DNA of 64,000 nt from Hepsetus odoe (taxonomy: Eukaryota; Chordata; Actinopteri; Characiformes; Hepsetidae), in assembly GCA_017165825.1 (NCBI GenBank), contig CM029387.1:15488445-15552444 (forward strand), written 5' to 3'. The notes beneath the pieces were generated by a model. It saw only the letters and a program-made list of their open reading frames with translations. It did not search any database and was not told the origin of the DNA. A program made the position numbers and the translations under genes. How positions within the stretch are numbered: position 1 is the stretch's first letter; the number at the start of each line of letters is the position of its first letter. Below, piece after piece: positions 23,591 through 34,847 of the stretch.

Positions 23591-23700
23591 AAACAGTATG
23601 AAAGCAGTTTTTTTTTTTCCCCCAGAAAGATGATAAAAGCAAGTTAACTTGCTTTTATCATCTTTCTGGAAAAAAAAAAAAAACTGCTTTCATACTGTTT
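23591..23700. repeat. 110-bp near-perfect palindrome
   Basis: The two 55-bp halves are reverse complements about a centre between 23645 and 23646 (AAGTT|AACTT). The only mismatches I find are the three positions 23619-23621, where CCC faces AAA rather than GGG. There is no spacer. The outer ends are AAACAGTATGAAAGCAG and its complement. It could form a long cruciform or an RNA hairpin. Confidence 0.97.
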
Positions 23701-25116
23701 CACCTTGATGTTGATGATGAAGAGTTAACTGAACCTTCAACCTTACAGCAGGGAAGGGATTCTACACTAATTACTTTCAGACATTGCCTAAGTGGAGCTC
23801 TGGCAGGGGCTGTTTTAGTGACTGAAATACTGTGTTGTATAGGGATAAAAAAAAAAAATGCACACTTAACTGTAGTTTTAGAGGGTTTTTGCCCTCCAGT
23901 CCAGTGATACACAACAATAAATTCTAGATGCAGAGCATTTTTGTCATATTACAATTTTTTTTTACAATCCATGGGCAAACAAATGCTTAGATTTAATTGG
24001 AAACATTGACTGCAGACTCTTAAGTGGAAACATATGCTGGTAGATTAGCATCTGATACCATATGTGAAACATCATGTGGTCGCGATTTCACAATTGTTTC
24101 TAAACATGCCAGGCTTTTATCAGAGACCATGATGTGTAAGACCCATCAGGGGGTCGCATCCCACATCATCTCACAATGGCACATAAAGGGAGATAAATAA
24201 ATAGTCAAATAAATAAAGATCTGTGGCTGTGATATCAAAGCCTTCCCTTGTTGCACGGCATGCTACCTTGGGACGTCTTCGTAATGCTGTGCAGTGCTTA
24301 CTAAAGGGAAATGAGAGGTTCATTATGCCAGTGTGGAGGGAAAAAAAAGTTTTTGTTTCTTTTCTCTGTGGGTGGAAGTATTTGCTGTGATGATCTACAC
24401 TTATTCACTGCAGAAAACACACACGCGCCATCCCACAACACGTTTCCCCAGCTGTCAGGCTCTTCCCACTTGCACATTTACATTACACTTTCATGGGCTT
24501 TCATAAAATAAAAGTTAGCCCAAAGCTTCTCATTTTATATTGATGTGCTTTAATAATGGATTCCCTATTGGCAAACAGTAACATAATTTGATCTTTTGGT
24601 TTAAAGGCATCTATCACTTCTCATAGTCCCTCATGTGCGGTTTCCTTTCCCTCCGGAATTCGCTGCCCGTTACTGTTGATTTTGCTTCCAACATCTCCCC
24701 TTAGGCTGCTGTTGAGCTGTATAAAGTGATCATTGTAGAACAGAGACCGAAATGGTATTGCGGAGGTCTGGTTATAACTAATGCTGCCGAGAAGTGACAT
24801 TCACCATGGACTATTGTTCACGGTGTGAAATTTTACTGGAGAGAATTAGTTTTATTACATAAAGAGATACATTTTAAGGCATGTTCCAATGCTTCACACT
24901 GTGGTTTGCCATATTCACCCCAATTATACAAGATTAAACATCCGTTATTTAGTATTTTCCAGGACCTGAGCTGCTTATACTAACTAGGGTGGTGTGGAGC
25001 CTCTCCCAGCACTCATAGGTCAAAGGGGGAGCAATTAACCTGGAGATAATTCACAGAATGAAAGTACTACTTCTCTTCTTTATATGATTAAACACACTTA
25101 TTTCGTCATTATCAGT
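23701..25116. other. Unique sequence with a weak repeat trace
   Basis: About 24965-25060 (GCTTATACTAACTAGGG, TCCCAGCACTCATAGG) vaguely resembles a decayed family D tail. No gene was seen. Confidence 0.4.
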
Positions 25117-25363
25117 TTGGTTGTTAGGGAGCTGGCCCCAGGATCGAAAAATTGTGGGTTGGAATGCATTTCCAGTAGGTTGCCCTGAGGTACCCTTGAG
25201 CAAGGTACCATCCCCGTCACTGCTCCCCGGGTGCTTTCAATAGCTGTCCCCTGCTGCACGTGTTAAATGCAGAGGTGTAATTTTATATTTCACTGTGTGC
25301 TGTGCTGTGCTGTGCTGTGCTGTGCTGTGACTCACGATGACGAGAATGGTCACTTTCACTTTC
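25117..25363 (+). repeat. SINE family A copy with an expanded TGTGC stretch
   Basis: The head is degraded (GTTGTTAGGGAGCTGGCCCC). The central block is intact (TAGGTTGCCCTGAGGTACCC, TCACTGCTCCCCGGGTGC) and the tail ends GGTCACTTTCACTTTC. Six TGTGC units plus TGTGA lie at 25296-25330, more than in the other copies of the family. Confidence 0.9.
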
Positions 25364-26213
25364 ATATATTCAGCCTACACTGTAGGTGGAGCTCATGAAG
25401 TGGCCACAGATTGAAAGTGTACAAGGTAGGTTGTTCCAAATAGAGAGAGAGAATTGTGAGTGAATTTTATATTTAGAGGATCCAAGCAATTCTTGAGCTT
25501 TTTCTTCCATTGATAATCATATCCTCTGCCTACCATTATGAGTTTCTCTTCAGCACATCATCCAGGGATGCTGAGGGCTAACACATTTCTTTTCTTCCAT
25601 ATGCCTATTCACACTGCAGCCCACATAGTGGCATTGTGCAGCTCTGTACATTAAGAAGAGGCAGCTAACTGCTCAGCATTTCTGCCTGCATGACCTACAA
25701 CATCGGTTAAGTGTGTACATGCAGAAGTTTCAGAGGAACCCAGAAGAACCTTAGCTTTTTTCCAACCAAATGGCCGGTTGTGCTTATTTGGATCCTTGGC
25801 AGCTAGTGGGACCTCAGGAACTTCGAATTCAACCCTGCACTTAAAAAAGTGTCTCAGCTTTTCAGGCCTCTTCACTTTGAACAGGACTTGTATTTTAAAG
25901 TGTAAAATAGCTTACAAAATAGTCTTTTAGAGCCCAAGCTGTGCTGCTTAACATGTATTTGATTGCTCTTTTCTATTCAAATAGAACCTTCCTACAATCC
26001 ATCCGTCCGTCCGTCCAACTATCTGTCCATACAGTCATCCAGCCAGCCAGCCATCATTGGGCCTAAAAAGCCAAAAAAAAGTGTGGATTCCTGCTAACTG
26101 TACCAAATTAAAAACATGGCCAAAACATTACAAATTCTGAAACAATCTGAGTGAAATGTAAAATCTTTCAAATGTTTACATGAAATTCTTAGTGTCCCAC
26201 TTTTATTTTAAAG
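25364..26213. other. Unique sequence with short CCGT/CCAG runs
   Basis: About 26000-26060 has CCGTCCGTCCGTCC and CCAGCCAGCCAGCC, probably the decayed tetranucleotide tail of a SINE. Nothing else was recognised. Confidence 0.4.
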
Positions 26214-27016
26214 TCATTGTGCACTCAAAATGTTTTCGAAAAGTGCCACTCCAATCCACATAGCACTGCTTTCTCCCTCCTTAGTGTCCAATCCCTCATA
26301 CAACTCTCCATACACCTGAACTTTAGCCTTCACTACTTCTTTCTTTGTCTTGCGCCTCATCTTCTTGTACTCCTGTCTACTTTTTTCAGCTCTCTGACTA
26401 GCCCACTTCAGTGTCAACCTTTCCCCTGCATGCACTGATGAACATTCTCGTTTCACTACCGGGTTTCCTTATCCTCCTTCTTCTGTCCAGATGTCACACC
26501 AAGTACTTTTCTAACTGTCTCTCTTGCCACTTCTACAGTAGTTGCTCTACAGTCTGGTAACTATTCACTCCCCAGTACCTGTCTTAACTTCAGCCTCAGT
26601 TCCACCATGCAGTCTTCTTTCTTCATCTTTCACCATTTGATCCTTGACTATGCCCTCACCTTGATTCCCAAAGTCATCCAAAAGGCCACCATCCTATGCT
26701 GCTTAGCTATCCTTATCACTCCCTTACAGTCTCCAATCTCCTTCTTCTTGCAAATGATATAACCAACTGTGTGCATCTTCCTCAACTCTTATGTCACCCT
26801 GTGCTCCTCCCTCTTCTTAAAATATATATAGATATATATTCACTACAGCAATTTCCATCCTTCTAGAAAAATTCATTACCATCTGACCTTGGCCAATATG
26901 CCCACTGAACTCCGCACTAGTAACTACTCTCTTTTCTCTGGGAGACTTTCTATCACTTCATCTAACTCACTGCAGAATTATTTCTCCTCACAACCAACTT
27001 GCAGAGCATAAGTGAA

Positions 27017-27144
27017 AGTGAAAAAAGTGAAAGTGACTATTCTTGTCATTGCGAGGTCACAGCACACAGTGAACCACAACGAAACTGGACCTCTGCATTT
27101 AACCCATGCATTCAAACACTGTGCAGCAGGGGGCACCTATAAAA
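27017..27144 (-). repeat. SINE family A fragment inside the LINE
   Basis: It starts with the complement of the tail (GTGAAAGTGACTATTCTTGT) and ends at GTGCAGCAGGGGGCACCTAT, without the central block or head. Confidence 0.88.
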
Positions 27145-27146
27145 GC

Positions 27147-27335
27147 TAGCGGTGGTCTAGTGGTTAGGGAGTTGGCCACAGGCTCAGAAGATTGTGGGTT
27201 CAAACCCCTCACCAGTAGGTTGCCCTGAGGTACCCTTGAGCAAGGTAGTGTCCCTGTCACTGCCCCCCAGGTGCTTTCAATAGCTGCCCCCTGCTGTATG
27301 GGTGAAATGCAAAGGTTGACTTTTAATTGTGCTTT
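27147..27335 (+). repeat. SINE family A copy inside the LINE
   Basis: It begins AGCGGTGGTCTAGTGGTTAG, with GGGTTCAAACCCCTCACCAG and the central block, and stops shortly after GGGTGAAATGCAAAGG. It lies head-on against the minus-strand fragment at 27017-27144, so the two were either separate insertions or an inverted pair. Confidence 0.9.
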
Positions 27336-27830
27336 GCTGCTACTCCATTTCTCCTCCCATACACTATATAGTAAAACAATTTGAACCTGCTTCAAATACA
27401 CCTGGTCTTAGTCCACTTGCAATTATTCTGCCTTTATTCTCTCAAAATGTCTGCCTTTATTCTCTCCATCATATCAGCTAACTCTGTCCCTTTACCAGTC
27501 ATGCTGCCTACCCTCACTTCCATTCTCCTAAACTTCCTTCTCTCCATCTGCCTCTGGAAATGCCTTTATCCTTCTCTTTTTCTTCTGCTTTGGACAATAG
27601 CAGCCCAATTTCCACCTGCACCCTGCTGGCTGTCAGTACTGATGGTGGTTGCTGTTAACTCGGGCCTCGACCGATCTGGTATGTAAATTTGTTTCATTGT
27701 CCGCATACTGATTTGGCAAGAAATTTACACTGGATGCTCTTCCTGACATAGCCCTCACTATTTATACAGACTTGGGAATGGCACGAAGAAATACAATTGC
27801 TTGTGCATCCCTAGTAGCTGAGTTAAGCCT

Positions 27831-28199
27831 CTCAAGTCTAAAAATGTAATTTTTAACATTTAGGCTACTATTTGTGGTGCTGCCCTTATAGTATAGATCT
27901 ACAGATAGGAGAATAGGGTCCAGCTGATGCTATAACAGTGGCCCATGATTTTAACTTGCATATGCAAAGCCTCCAAATGATTAACAGACTCAAGACACCC
28001 TAGGATTGCTAGAGGTGGATGAAAACCATGCTTACAACACACAGAAATTGATAAATAATGATTCATTTTGGATTTATCATTGTGGAATAATTTTGCAAAA
28101 GTGTAGTTCAAGGCTGACATTTCTGAAAGGGACACAATTGCACTCCAGTCCTAATTGGAATAGCAAAATGTTTCCCTTTTAGGGAAAGAAGTACATCAC
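27831..28199. other. Unique sequence, nothing recognised
   Basis: No coding or repeat signal was supported. Confidence 0.45.
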
Positions 28200-28920
28200 T
28201 TGCATGAAGCTTTCTCGAGACATTTAGTGTTTTATATGCAATACATTTACCTCATCTCAAGACTAGATTACTATAATGCCCTGCTTTCAGGATGTTGCAG
28301 TAAAAGCCTTCATAAACTTCAGTTAGTCCAGAACACAGCAGATAGAGTCTTCACTAGATCTAGAAAATTTGATCCCATTAGTCTTTATTATATAATCTAG
28401 ACTTCATTGGCTTCCTGTGAGATTCTGCATCTACTATAACATTTTACTACTTACTTAAAAGCCCTAAACCTCTGAGTATCTTATCTTCAGTTATGAAACT
28501 TCATGCTCATTTAGATCGCAAGATGCTGGCCTTTTAACAGTTCCCAGAATTCTGAAAACAACAACATGGGGAAGAGCCTTTTCAATCAAAGCCCCCATTT
28601 CTGGAACAGTCTTCTAGTTACTGTCCAGGACATGCTCTCAGTCCTCACGTTCAGGCTAAAAGCCTTGTTTTGTCCGGCTTTTAGTAATTATTCTGCTTTC
28701 TTTTTCTTTCCTTTCTTTTTTATCAGGTGGCAACCAGAGGAGGGTAGGTTCTCCTTTTGAATCTTGGTTCCTCCCATGGTTCTTCCTCCAGATCTAGGGG
28801 GTTTTACCTCTGTCAGCCTTGGCTTACTCACTTGGGCCTCAACCCATAATTCTGTAAAGCTGCTTTGCAACAAAAATAGTTGTAAAAGAATAATAGATAT
28901 AAAACTCACTTGACTTGACA
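28200..28920 (+). pseudogene. L2-type LINE, C-terminal RT remnant plus 3' UTR
   Basis: The open stretch 28200-28400 reads ISRLDYYNALLSG, SLHKLQLVQNTADRV and FTRSRKFDPIS. This is the conserved C-terminal 'thumb' region of L2/Rex1-type reverse transcriptases (usually SRLDYCNALLSG...LQLVQNAAARV). Later frames give LHWLPV-like and FWNSLLVTVQDMLSVLTFRL, again typical. Several frame breaks are present and the catalytic RT motifs are absent (5' truncation). The 3' UTR (28725-28920) has AACCAGAGGAGGGTAGGTTC and TCTGTAAAGCTGCTTTGCAA and ends in ACTCACTTGACTTGAC. It matches the minus-strand fragment at 14093-14275. Confidence 0.85.
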
Positions 28921-31900
28921 TGACATTACATTTTACATTTACATAATTTAGCTGGTGCTCTATCTGGACTGAAGTACATCAGTGCTTCATATCTGTTGAT
29001 TAACTACTTGTCAGCTAAGTAACACTTTTAAGCCCTGTAACGGAATAAGGCAACAGAAATCATTATCTACAACTTGCCCAGATATAAGAGCTTAAGTGCC
29101 AAAGTAGAAAAATATAAGTGTAGAGCTATTTAGCAATTCTTTAAGTAAACCTGGAAAACAGTTTTTTCTGTTATTATAAGCAGTATATTAAATCACTGCT
29201 ATATTTTATCACTTTTATTTTGTCATTAGTCCAAAATTGCAATAGGTCACTGAGTGCTTTTACCACAGAAATCAATGCCCTATAACCTGAAGAATAAGCT
29301 GAAAGCTAAGGCAGCTAAGTTATACATTTCCACATCGGTTCTTAAGGAACCCCAACAGTTTACAATTCTAAAATTATTTTCTATCCCTGCTGTGAGCACA
29401 TGTGCTGTGTAATCGGTGCTGTACTGTCCTTGATTGCACAGTTCCTGTTGTGCTGGGAGCTGGTGTGGAACTGGCTGGGGATTATCAAGGACTACATTTT
29501 GAGGTCATACATAGGCATGATTCTGGCAATCAAGATCCTCAAGGATGCCCGAGGAACGTAAAAAATTCACCACAGTGCAGATCTGATGGGCGCCCTTCTC
29601 CTTGAAGGCTGAAATAGGCTTGAAAGACAGCAGTAAATTACTCTCCACTTCGCTAGAACGCCAATGACTTCTGTTCAGAACATGCACCACCTTGTGCTGA
29701 GTGGTAAAGCGAATCCTGCCATAAATCTGCAGAGGGAGGCTGGGTCATATGCTGAAATAGCCGGACATGTTTTCAGGCTGCTTTCCTCTGCTCTTACTCT
29801 TCGGGCCTGGCACAATGATCCCGCCTTCAGTTAGGCAAATGAGAGAGGCAATTTCACTCTCATATATATTGCATGGCAGCACCAGTCCTGTGGCCCTGCT
29901 TCTTAATTTGAATTTTGAAATCTATATTTCGTCCATTGCAAAAATGAGAAGGACATAGTGCAACCAAAGGATTGCACCATTTTATGCATTTAAATAGCCT
30001 GTTAACTGCAGTTCTATTATTACTCTTGACTGATTGGTTGATTGACTGATTGAAAGAATGACTGATTGAATGACCTGCCACCTGTAATGGAGTGCAATAG
30101 TGATGCCTAGTAATCTGGTGTCTTTAATGACTCTGTTTACTTACACATTTATAATACAATCCTTATATCAACAGCTACCAGCTCATCAGTATAAAGTGCA
30201 AACACTATTATAGGGAATTCTTAGAAGGCTGTTATTAGATTTCAAGAAACATTAAAAATACCTGCATTTCAGTCCAATAACTGAGATTTTCAGCACATGT
30301 GTAATGTTTATCTGATTTCTGTGCAAGTGTGTAAATATAACCAGATAGGAAAGAGCACCCTTGGAAGAAATAAACACTAACTTAATTGGAGACTACACCT
30401 GCATGAACACCAACAATTCTAACAATTATATTTCTGTTTTGCAGTGACAACACATGTGTGCCAACAAGTTGTCTTCATCTGCTTTGGTGAATTTATTGCA
30501 GAAATAATGACTTTAAGCATTGACTGCCAGGGTGGATGGAAATAATTTAAAGAATGCAGCCTTGGAAACCAAAATCACTTAGCAAAAATTCTACTATCAG
30601 GGTTTCATGTTTTTGTTCACCTAATTAAACTTAATGAAAACAGAAGCAACTAAAATAACTTTTTTTTTAAATTATTGAATTCCATGTAATAGGGCTGTTA
30701 TCTAGTGTAAAACTACATGACATCTGTGTGAGCCTTTTATAACAGCTGACAGAAACTAACATTAACATTTATCAATAATTTTTCCCACAAGCTTCCCTTG
30801 TCAGAAAGGCTATTTTCACCATTTTCTCTCCAGATAATATAATGATGATGAACACCTATTGGGATAAGTCTTTATATTTGTTGCTGCAGACTAACGTCTG
30901 CTATTATTGAAGGTTTATTTAGATGCCATGAAGCTTTGTGAATGTTCCCTACAGCAGAGAGTTACCAAACGTGCAGTACTAGATATTAACTCTCTAACAG
31001 CTTGTGTTTTAATACCTATACGTTAAGAAATAGAACAGCGGGCTTTGACTGCAGAAAGCATTGGGTCAAATTTGTGGAAAGGGAAGGCTAATTTGTCTGC
31101 ACAATACATTTCAGATGAACATTGTTTAACCTAAAATGAAAAAGCACAATGACTTCATATTTGCAGGTCCCACTTTTCTCTAAACAGAGCCATTTGACCT
31201 GATGGTAAAAAATAAATGGGGGTTATACCAGATCAACCTATTGTAGGGACATTTGATGTTACTTTATTCAATAAATATTTCAAATTTTCTTTTGAGTCAT
31301 TACTGTGGTTTTTATCACATTATAGCACACAGATTTTATATGATTTAAACCTAAAGAAATATTAACCGAAGATCAGAGAAGTGAGCTATTTCTAGGTCAC
31401 TGTTTACACTGAAGCAAATTTGTGACACTGACCATTTAAAGATCCTAAAAAGATATGACATTTTGACTTTTTTTATCTTTTCAACAAAGTACATGATTTT
31501 TTAATAAAAAAAAATAAAAAAAACACTTGCTAAAAAAACCTTGCTAGCACGTTTGCATAAAAAAAAAAAATTAAAATACAATTTTTATTACTGGTTTAAC
31601 ACTTTTGCCCGGCACTGTAGAGGCTTGTTCATTCAAAGTGTACCTAAAAAAAACCTGCCCAGGGATGTTGTTCATTTTGCTCCTGAGTAGACTGACTTTC
31701 CTATAAAGACTCTGGCTTATTCGCAAATGTATAGGTGCAGTATGCCATGCATTTAGAAAGAAACCTGATTGTTGAAATGCATGTAAACACATTATGTGAA
31801 TTAGTGCTAAAATCCCATTTTGGTGTGGAGGCAGCAGTCATTCATTCACAGGTAGACAAACATTAGAGCACCGAAAGCTGTGACAAAGTGTGTTCCCTAT

Positions 31901-32895
31901 TCAGGAGTTAGGATAACAAAAGATGGAAGAGCACAAGGTTGTTTTAAAAGCTCACTAATGAGACATAGGTTCAGTGAGTTTGGCGGCTAGGCCAGGCTAC
32001 ATCAGCATAGTTCGTGACTTTGGCTTATGAAACACACCGCTTGCAGGTAAAAGTACAAAAACTCTTGGTTGGAGAACAAATGTCTTTTCACCTCCTACTC
32101 AACTGCAGAGGGGCGAACATCATGACTGTACAGCCTCCTCAGAACTAAATCTAAGATCAGAAATTGTATTTGTCAGAGTGTGATGGTTTCCTGCCTTCAC
32201 CTCATCTAATGTGTGTCTGGGTGTGCAACAATAAATTAATTCAGCACCACTCACCTGGCTCTTCAAGGGTTGTGAGCATCCCTTTCAAAGCTCTCCAGCC
32301 CACTTAGGTTGAATAATAATTAAAATTATATTTCTCATAAAATGGCTGGCATTAAATTTCTGTGACTAACAGCTAATTAATGTTTCTGTTGGAAAAGTTC
32401 CCCTGTGTCATAAATGAAGCAATGACATGAGTTCATAGTGTGCAATCAGAATTTACCCTTTATTCAGGTCTGGGGGACTGAAAGACACAGAACCCACTCC
32501 CAGCCTCAATGTCAATGTAACATTCCTTGCACAAAGATTTTAAATCATCCTGCTAAGAGGAGAGTTCTGTCCCATCAAGTTTGTCTCCTGCATCATCTAG
32601 TCTCTCTTCTCCCTAACCTCCTTGCTCCCAAAACATCCTTAACCTTTCACCCACATTCATTATTTGCTGCATGTGGTCTCTTAATCAGCAAGGCCATGAT
32701 TCAATGTCTATAAAGCTTTGTAGATTATACTGATCAGACATAACCTACAAGTATCAACGTAAGTAACCCTATTTGTTTAAAAAAATAGAAATAAGCTGCA
32801 TGATTAAGGGTGGGATGAACTGCAACCATGAAATACAAGATATCTTCTTTATAAAACCATGCCTCAGTAGGTGGTCAGTTCTTGAAGCTGAGGTG
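28921..32895. other. Long stretch without genes or recognised repeats
   Basis: AT-rich unique sequence. A-rich runs lie at 31502-31572. A solitary string, ACTTTTGCCCGGCACTGTA (31601-31619), looks like one Tc1 terminal repeat without a visible partner. Open frames are short and unremarkable. It may be intronic or intergenic. Confidence 0.45.
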
Positions 32896-33104
32896 TTGGG
32901 GTGGTCTAGTGGTAGGGTACTTGCCTCTGGATTAAGAGGTCCCAAGTTCAAATCCCACCTCTAGCACTACCCACACTGGGTCCCTGAGCAAGACCCTTAA
33001 CCCTGAGTTACTCCAGGGGGACTGTCCCTGTAATTAGGACATGGAAGTTGCTCTGGATAAGAGTGTCTGCCGCAAATGTAAATGTAAATGTCATGCAGTA
33101 AATG
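32896..33104 (+). repeat. SINE family C copy
   Basis: The head GGGGTGGTCTAGTGGTAGGG (A-box) and AAGTTCAAATCCCACCTC (B-box) are tRNA-like. A body follows with GGTCCCTGAGCAAGACCCTT and CAGGGGGACTGTCCCTGTAA. The tail CTCTGGATAAGAGTGTCTGC with AAATGTAAATGTAAATG repeats is shared with the LINE end at 15088-15476. Confidence 0.9.
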
Positions 33105-33149
33105 TCCACGCTGGCCTACAAAGTCCCTACGAGCATTATGTGCAATGAC

Positions 33150-33370
33150 GGGCAGTGGTGGTTAGGGAGTTGGCGCCGCATTGGAAGATTGTGGGTTCAA
33201 TTCCCACCCCAGTGGGTTGCCCTGAGGTACCCTTGAGCAAAGTACCGTCCCCGTCACTGCTCCCCGGGTGCTTTCAATAGCTGCCCACTGCTGTACATAT
33301 GTGTATGGGTGAAATGCAGAGGGTTTCCCATTCGTGGGATTATAAATAAAGGATTATTATTATTATTATG
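33150..33370 (+). repeat. SINE family A head with a different tail
   Basis: GGGCAGTGGTGGTTAGGGAG, GGGTTCAATTCCCACCCCAG and the central block identify family A. After GGGTGAAATGCAGAGG the usual tail is replaced by TTTCCCATTCGTGGGATTAT, AAATAAAGGATTATTATTATT and more ATT units. This is a third kind of 3' end on the same head. Confidence 0.85.
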
Positions 33371-33417
33371 AAACTGTACGATGGAAAATGTATCCTGATC
33401 TAATTTATCACAGTTTA

Positions 33418-33660
33418 GTCATTCAGTCATTTTCTGCTGCTTGTCCCAAACGAGGTCGCGGGGATCCAACCCAGGGCACACAGGGCAAAAGGATGGTGGG
33501 ACACACCCCTGGACAGGTCGCCAGCCCATTGCAGGGAGGAGCGTGACAGGGTCAGCACTTTGCTCAAGGGTACCTCAGGGCAACCTATTGGGAATGGGTT
33601 CGAACCCCCGATCCGCCGATCATGTGGCCACCACCCTAACCACTAGGCCACCGCTGCCCC
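33418..33660 (-). repeat. SINE family B copy with target-site duplication
   Basis: The minus strand has GGGGCAGCGGTGGCCTAGTG, the central block and the family B tail ending GACAAGCAGCAGAAAATG. The 13-bp duplication TTATCACAGTTTA lies at 33405-33417 and 33661-33673. Confidence 0.95.
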
Positions 33661-33719
33661 TTATCACAGTTTATTTTACTTTAAATGATTAATAGATGTG
33701 TGAAACACATGCCTGGGGA

Positions 33720-33832
33720 ACTGATGGTGTCAGGATGCACAATGGAAAGAAGGCAAGTGTGACGCTCTGGGTAATGATCTGCTGGGAAACTGTGGGTCCT
33801 GGAATTTATATGAACATTACAGCAGGAGGCAG
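33720..33832 (+). repeat. Probable fragment of a dispersed transposon coding region
   Basis: The strings GGTGTCAGGATGCACAATGG and TCTGCTGGGAAACTGTGGGT resemble a widespread fish transposon coding segment that I remember, but no frame is long enough to identify it. Confidence 0.3.
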
Positions 33833-34847
33833 TGGCAGTTAGAAAATGTACCTTTATTATTATTCAAAACAGTAACTTAGCTCAGAGTGTTTAATTAAGC
33901 AACCTTCATTTAGCATGCTGGGAGAATGAAACACACAGACCAAGCTTCTTTGGTCAGTGTCCAAAAACCATTGCCAGCACACCGTTTTTAAACAGTTTGG
34001 TAGGGCACAGTGTTCTACCCACCAAGGTTACATTCCTCCTTATTTGGTTTCATTTCTCTCAGGCACCCAAACACTCTGACCCTCTTACAAATGCCAGATC
34101 ATTATTTTGTGCACATAGGCCATGTCCTTCTGCATGACTAGATTTCACAAAACACACTAACAAGACACAGCCATTGATTATACCTGAATATCGTTCACAA
34201 TTAAACCCAATAAAAAAAATAAATAAATCAATTCATCAACATTGTGGCCATTTTTGTCAGAAAAAAGAGGTCCTGAGCAATCAGTGTTCATCATCAGAGC
34301 TTGCACATCATCATTATGTCAAATCAAGTCACATCTATTTATACAGTGCCCTCCACATTTATTGGCACCCATTGTAAAGATTGGTATAAAATGCACATCT
34401 TTTTGTGAAGTAGTTTCAGTTCCCTCTTCAAGAAAAAGATATCAGCCATAATTATTGGCACCTCTCCAGTTAATACTCCCTTTGCCAATAAAACAGTACT
34501 GAGTCAATCTCACTGATCAACCAGAGTCCATTCACGCTCCTCTTCTGCTCACTCTATGGCTTTTCAATGAGGTTCAGACTTATTTTGATTCAAAATGTCC
34601 TGGAATTTCATGGAGTCTACAAAGCCATGAATCCTAACAAGGCTTTCATGGAATTTGGAGAAGAGGCAGCACCACGAAAGCACAGAACATCTATCATATT
34701 TAACAATCAGGTTTAGATTCTTAAGTGTCTCTTCATTGTAGCCTCACATCTTTGTATGCCAAATCTGCCTTGTGCTTTGCATTCATTTCTAAAGAGCTCA
34801 ATTTCCTGCTTCAACACACAATAGAAAATCAGCCAAAAAGGCATATG

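Larger units (their letters stand above)
26214..27830 (-). pseudogene. RTE-X-like LINE, 5' part with endonuclease remnants
   Basis: Read on the minus strand, the right end (27600-27830) matches the 5' untranslated region of the LINE at 46445-50062 (ACGAAGAAATACAA, GCCTCGACCGATC, GTATGTAAATTTG in plus-strand form). The frame then passes into degraded endonuclease-domain sequence (about 27380-27540). After two inserted SINEs it continues at 26460-27000 and reaches the linker before the RT domain (26214-26456, with SRQEYKKMRRKTKKEVVKAK and LYEGLDTKEGE). No RT catalytic region is present. Many frame breaks make it inactive. The same clade as the copies at 14.7 kb and 46.4-50.1 kb. Confidence 0.85.

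Noticed and set aside
31601..31619. Solitary Tc1-like terminal repeat (ACTTTTGCCCGGCACTGTA)
   Set aside because: I could not find an inverted partner within a plausible distance, so I do not call an element.
33150..33230. Apparent tRNA gene at a SINE head
   Set aside because: Heads of this and other SINEs have A- and B-box-like parts but no complete cloverleaf and no tRNA 3' end; they are continuous with SINE bodies.
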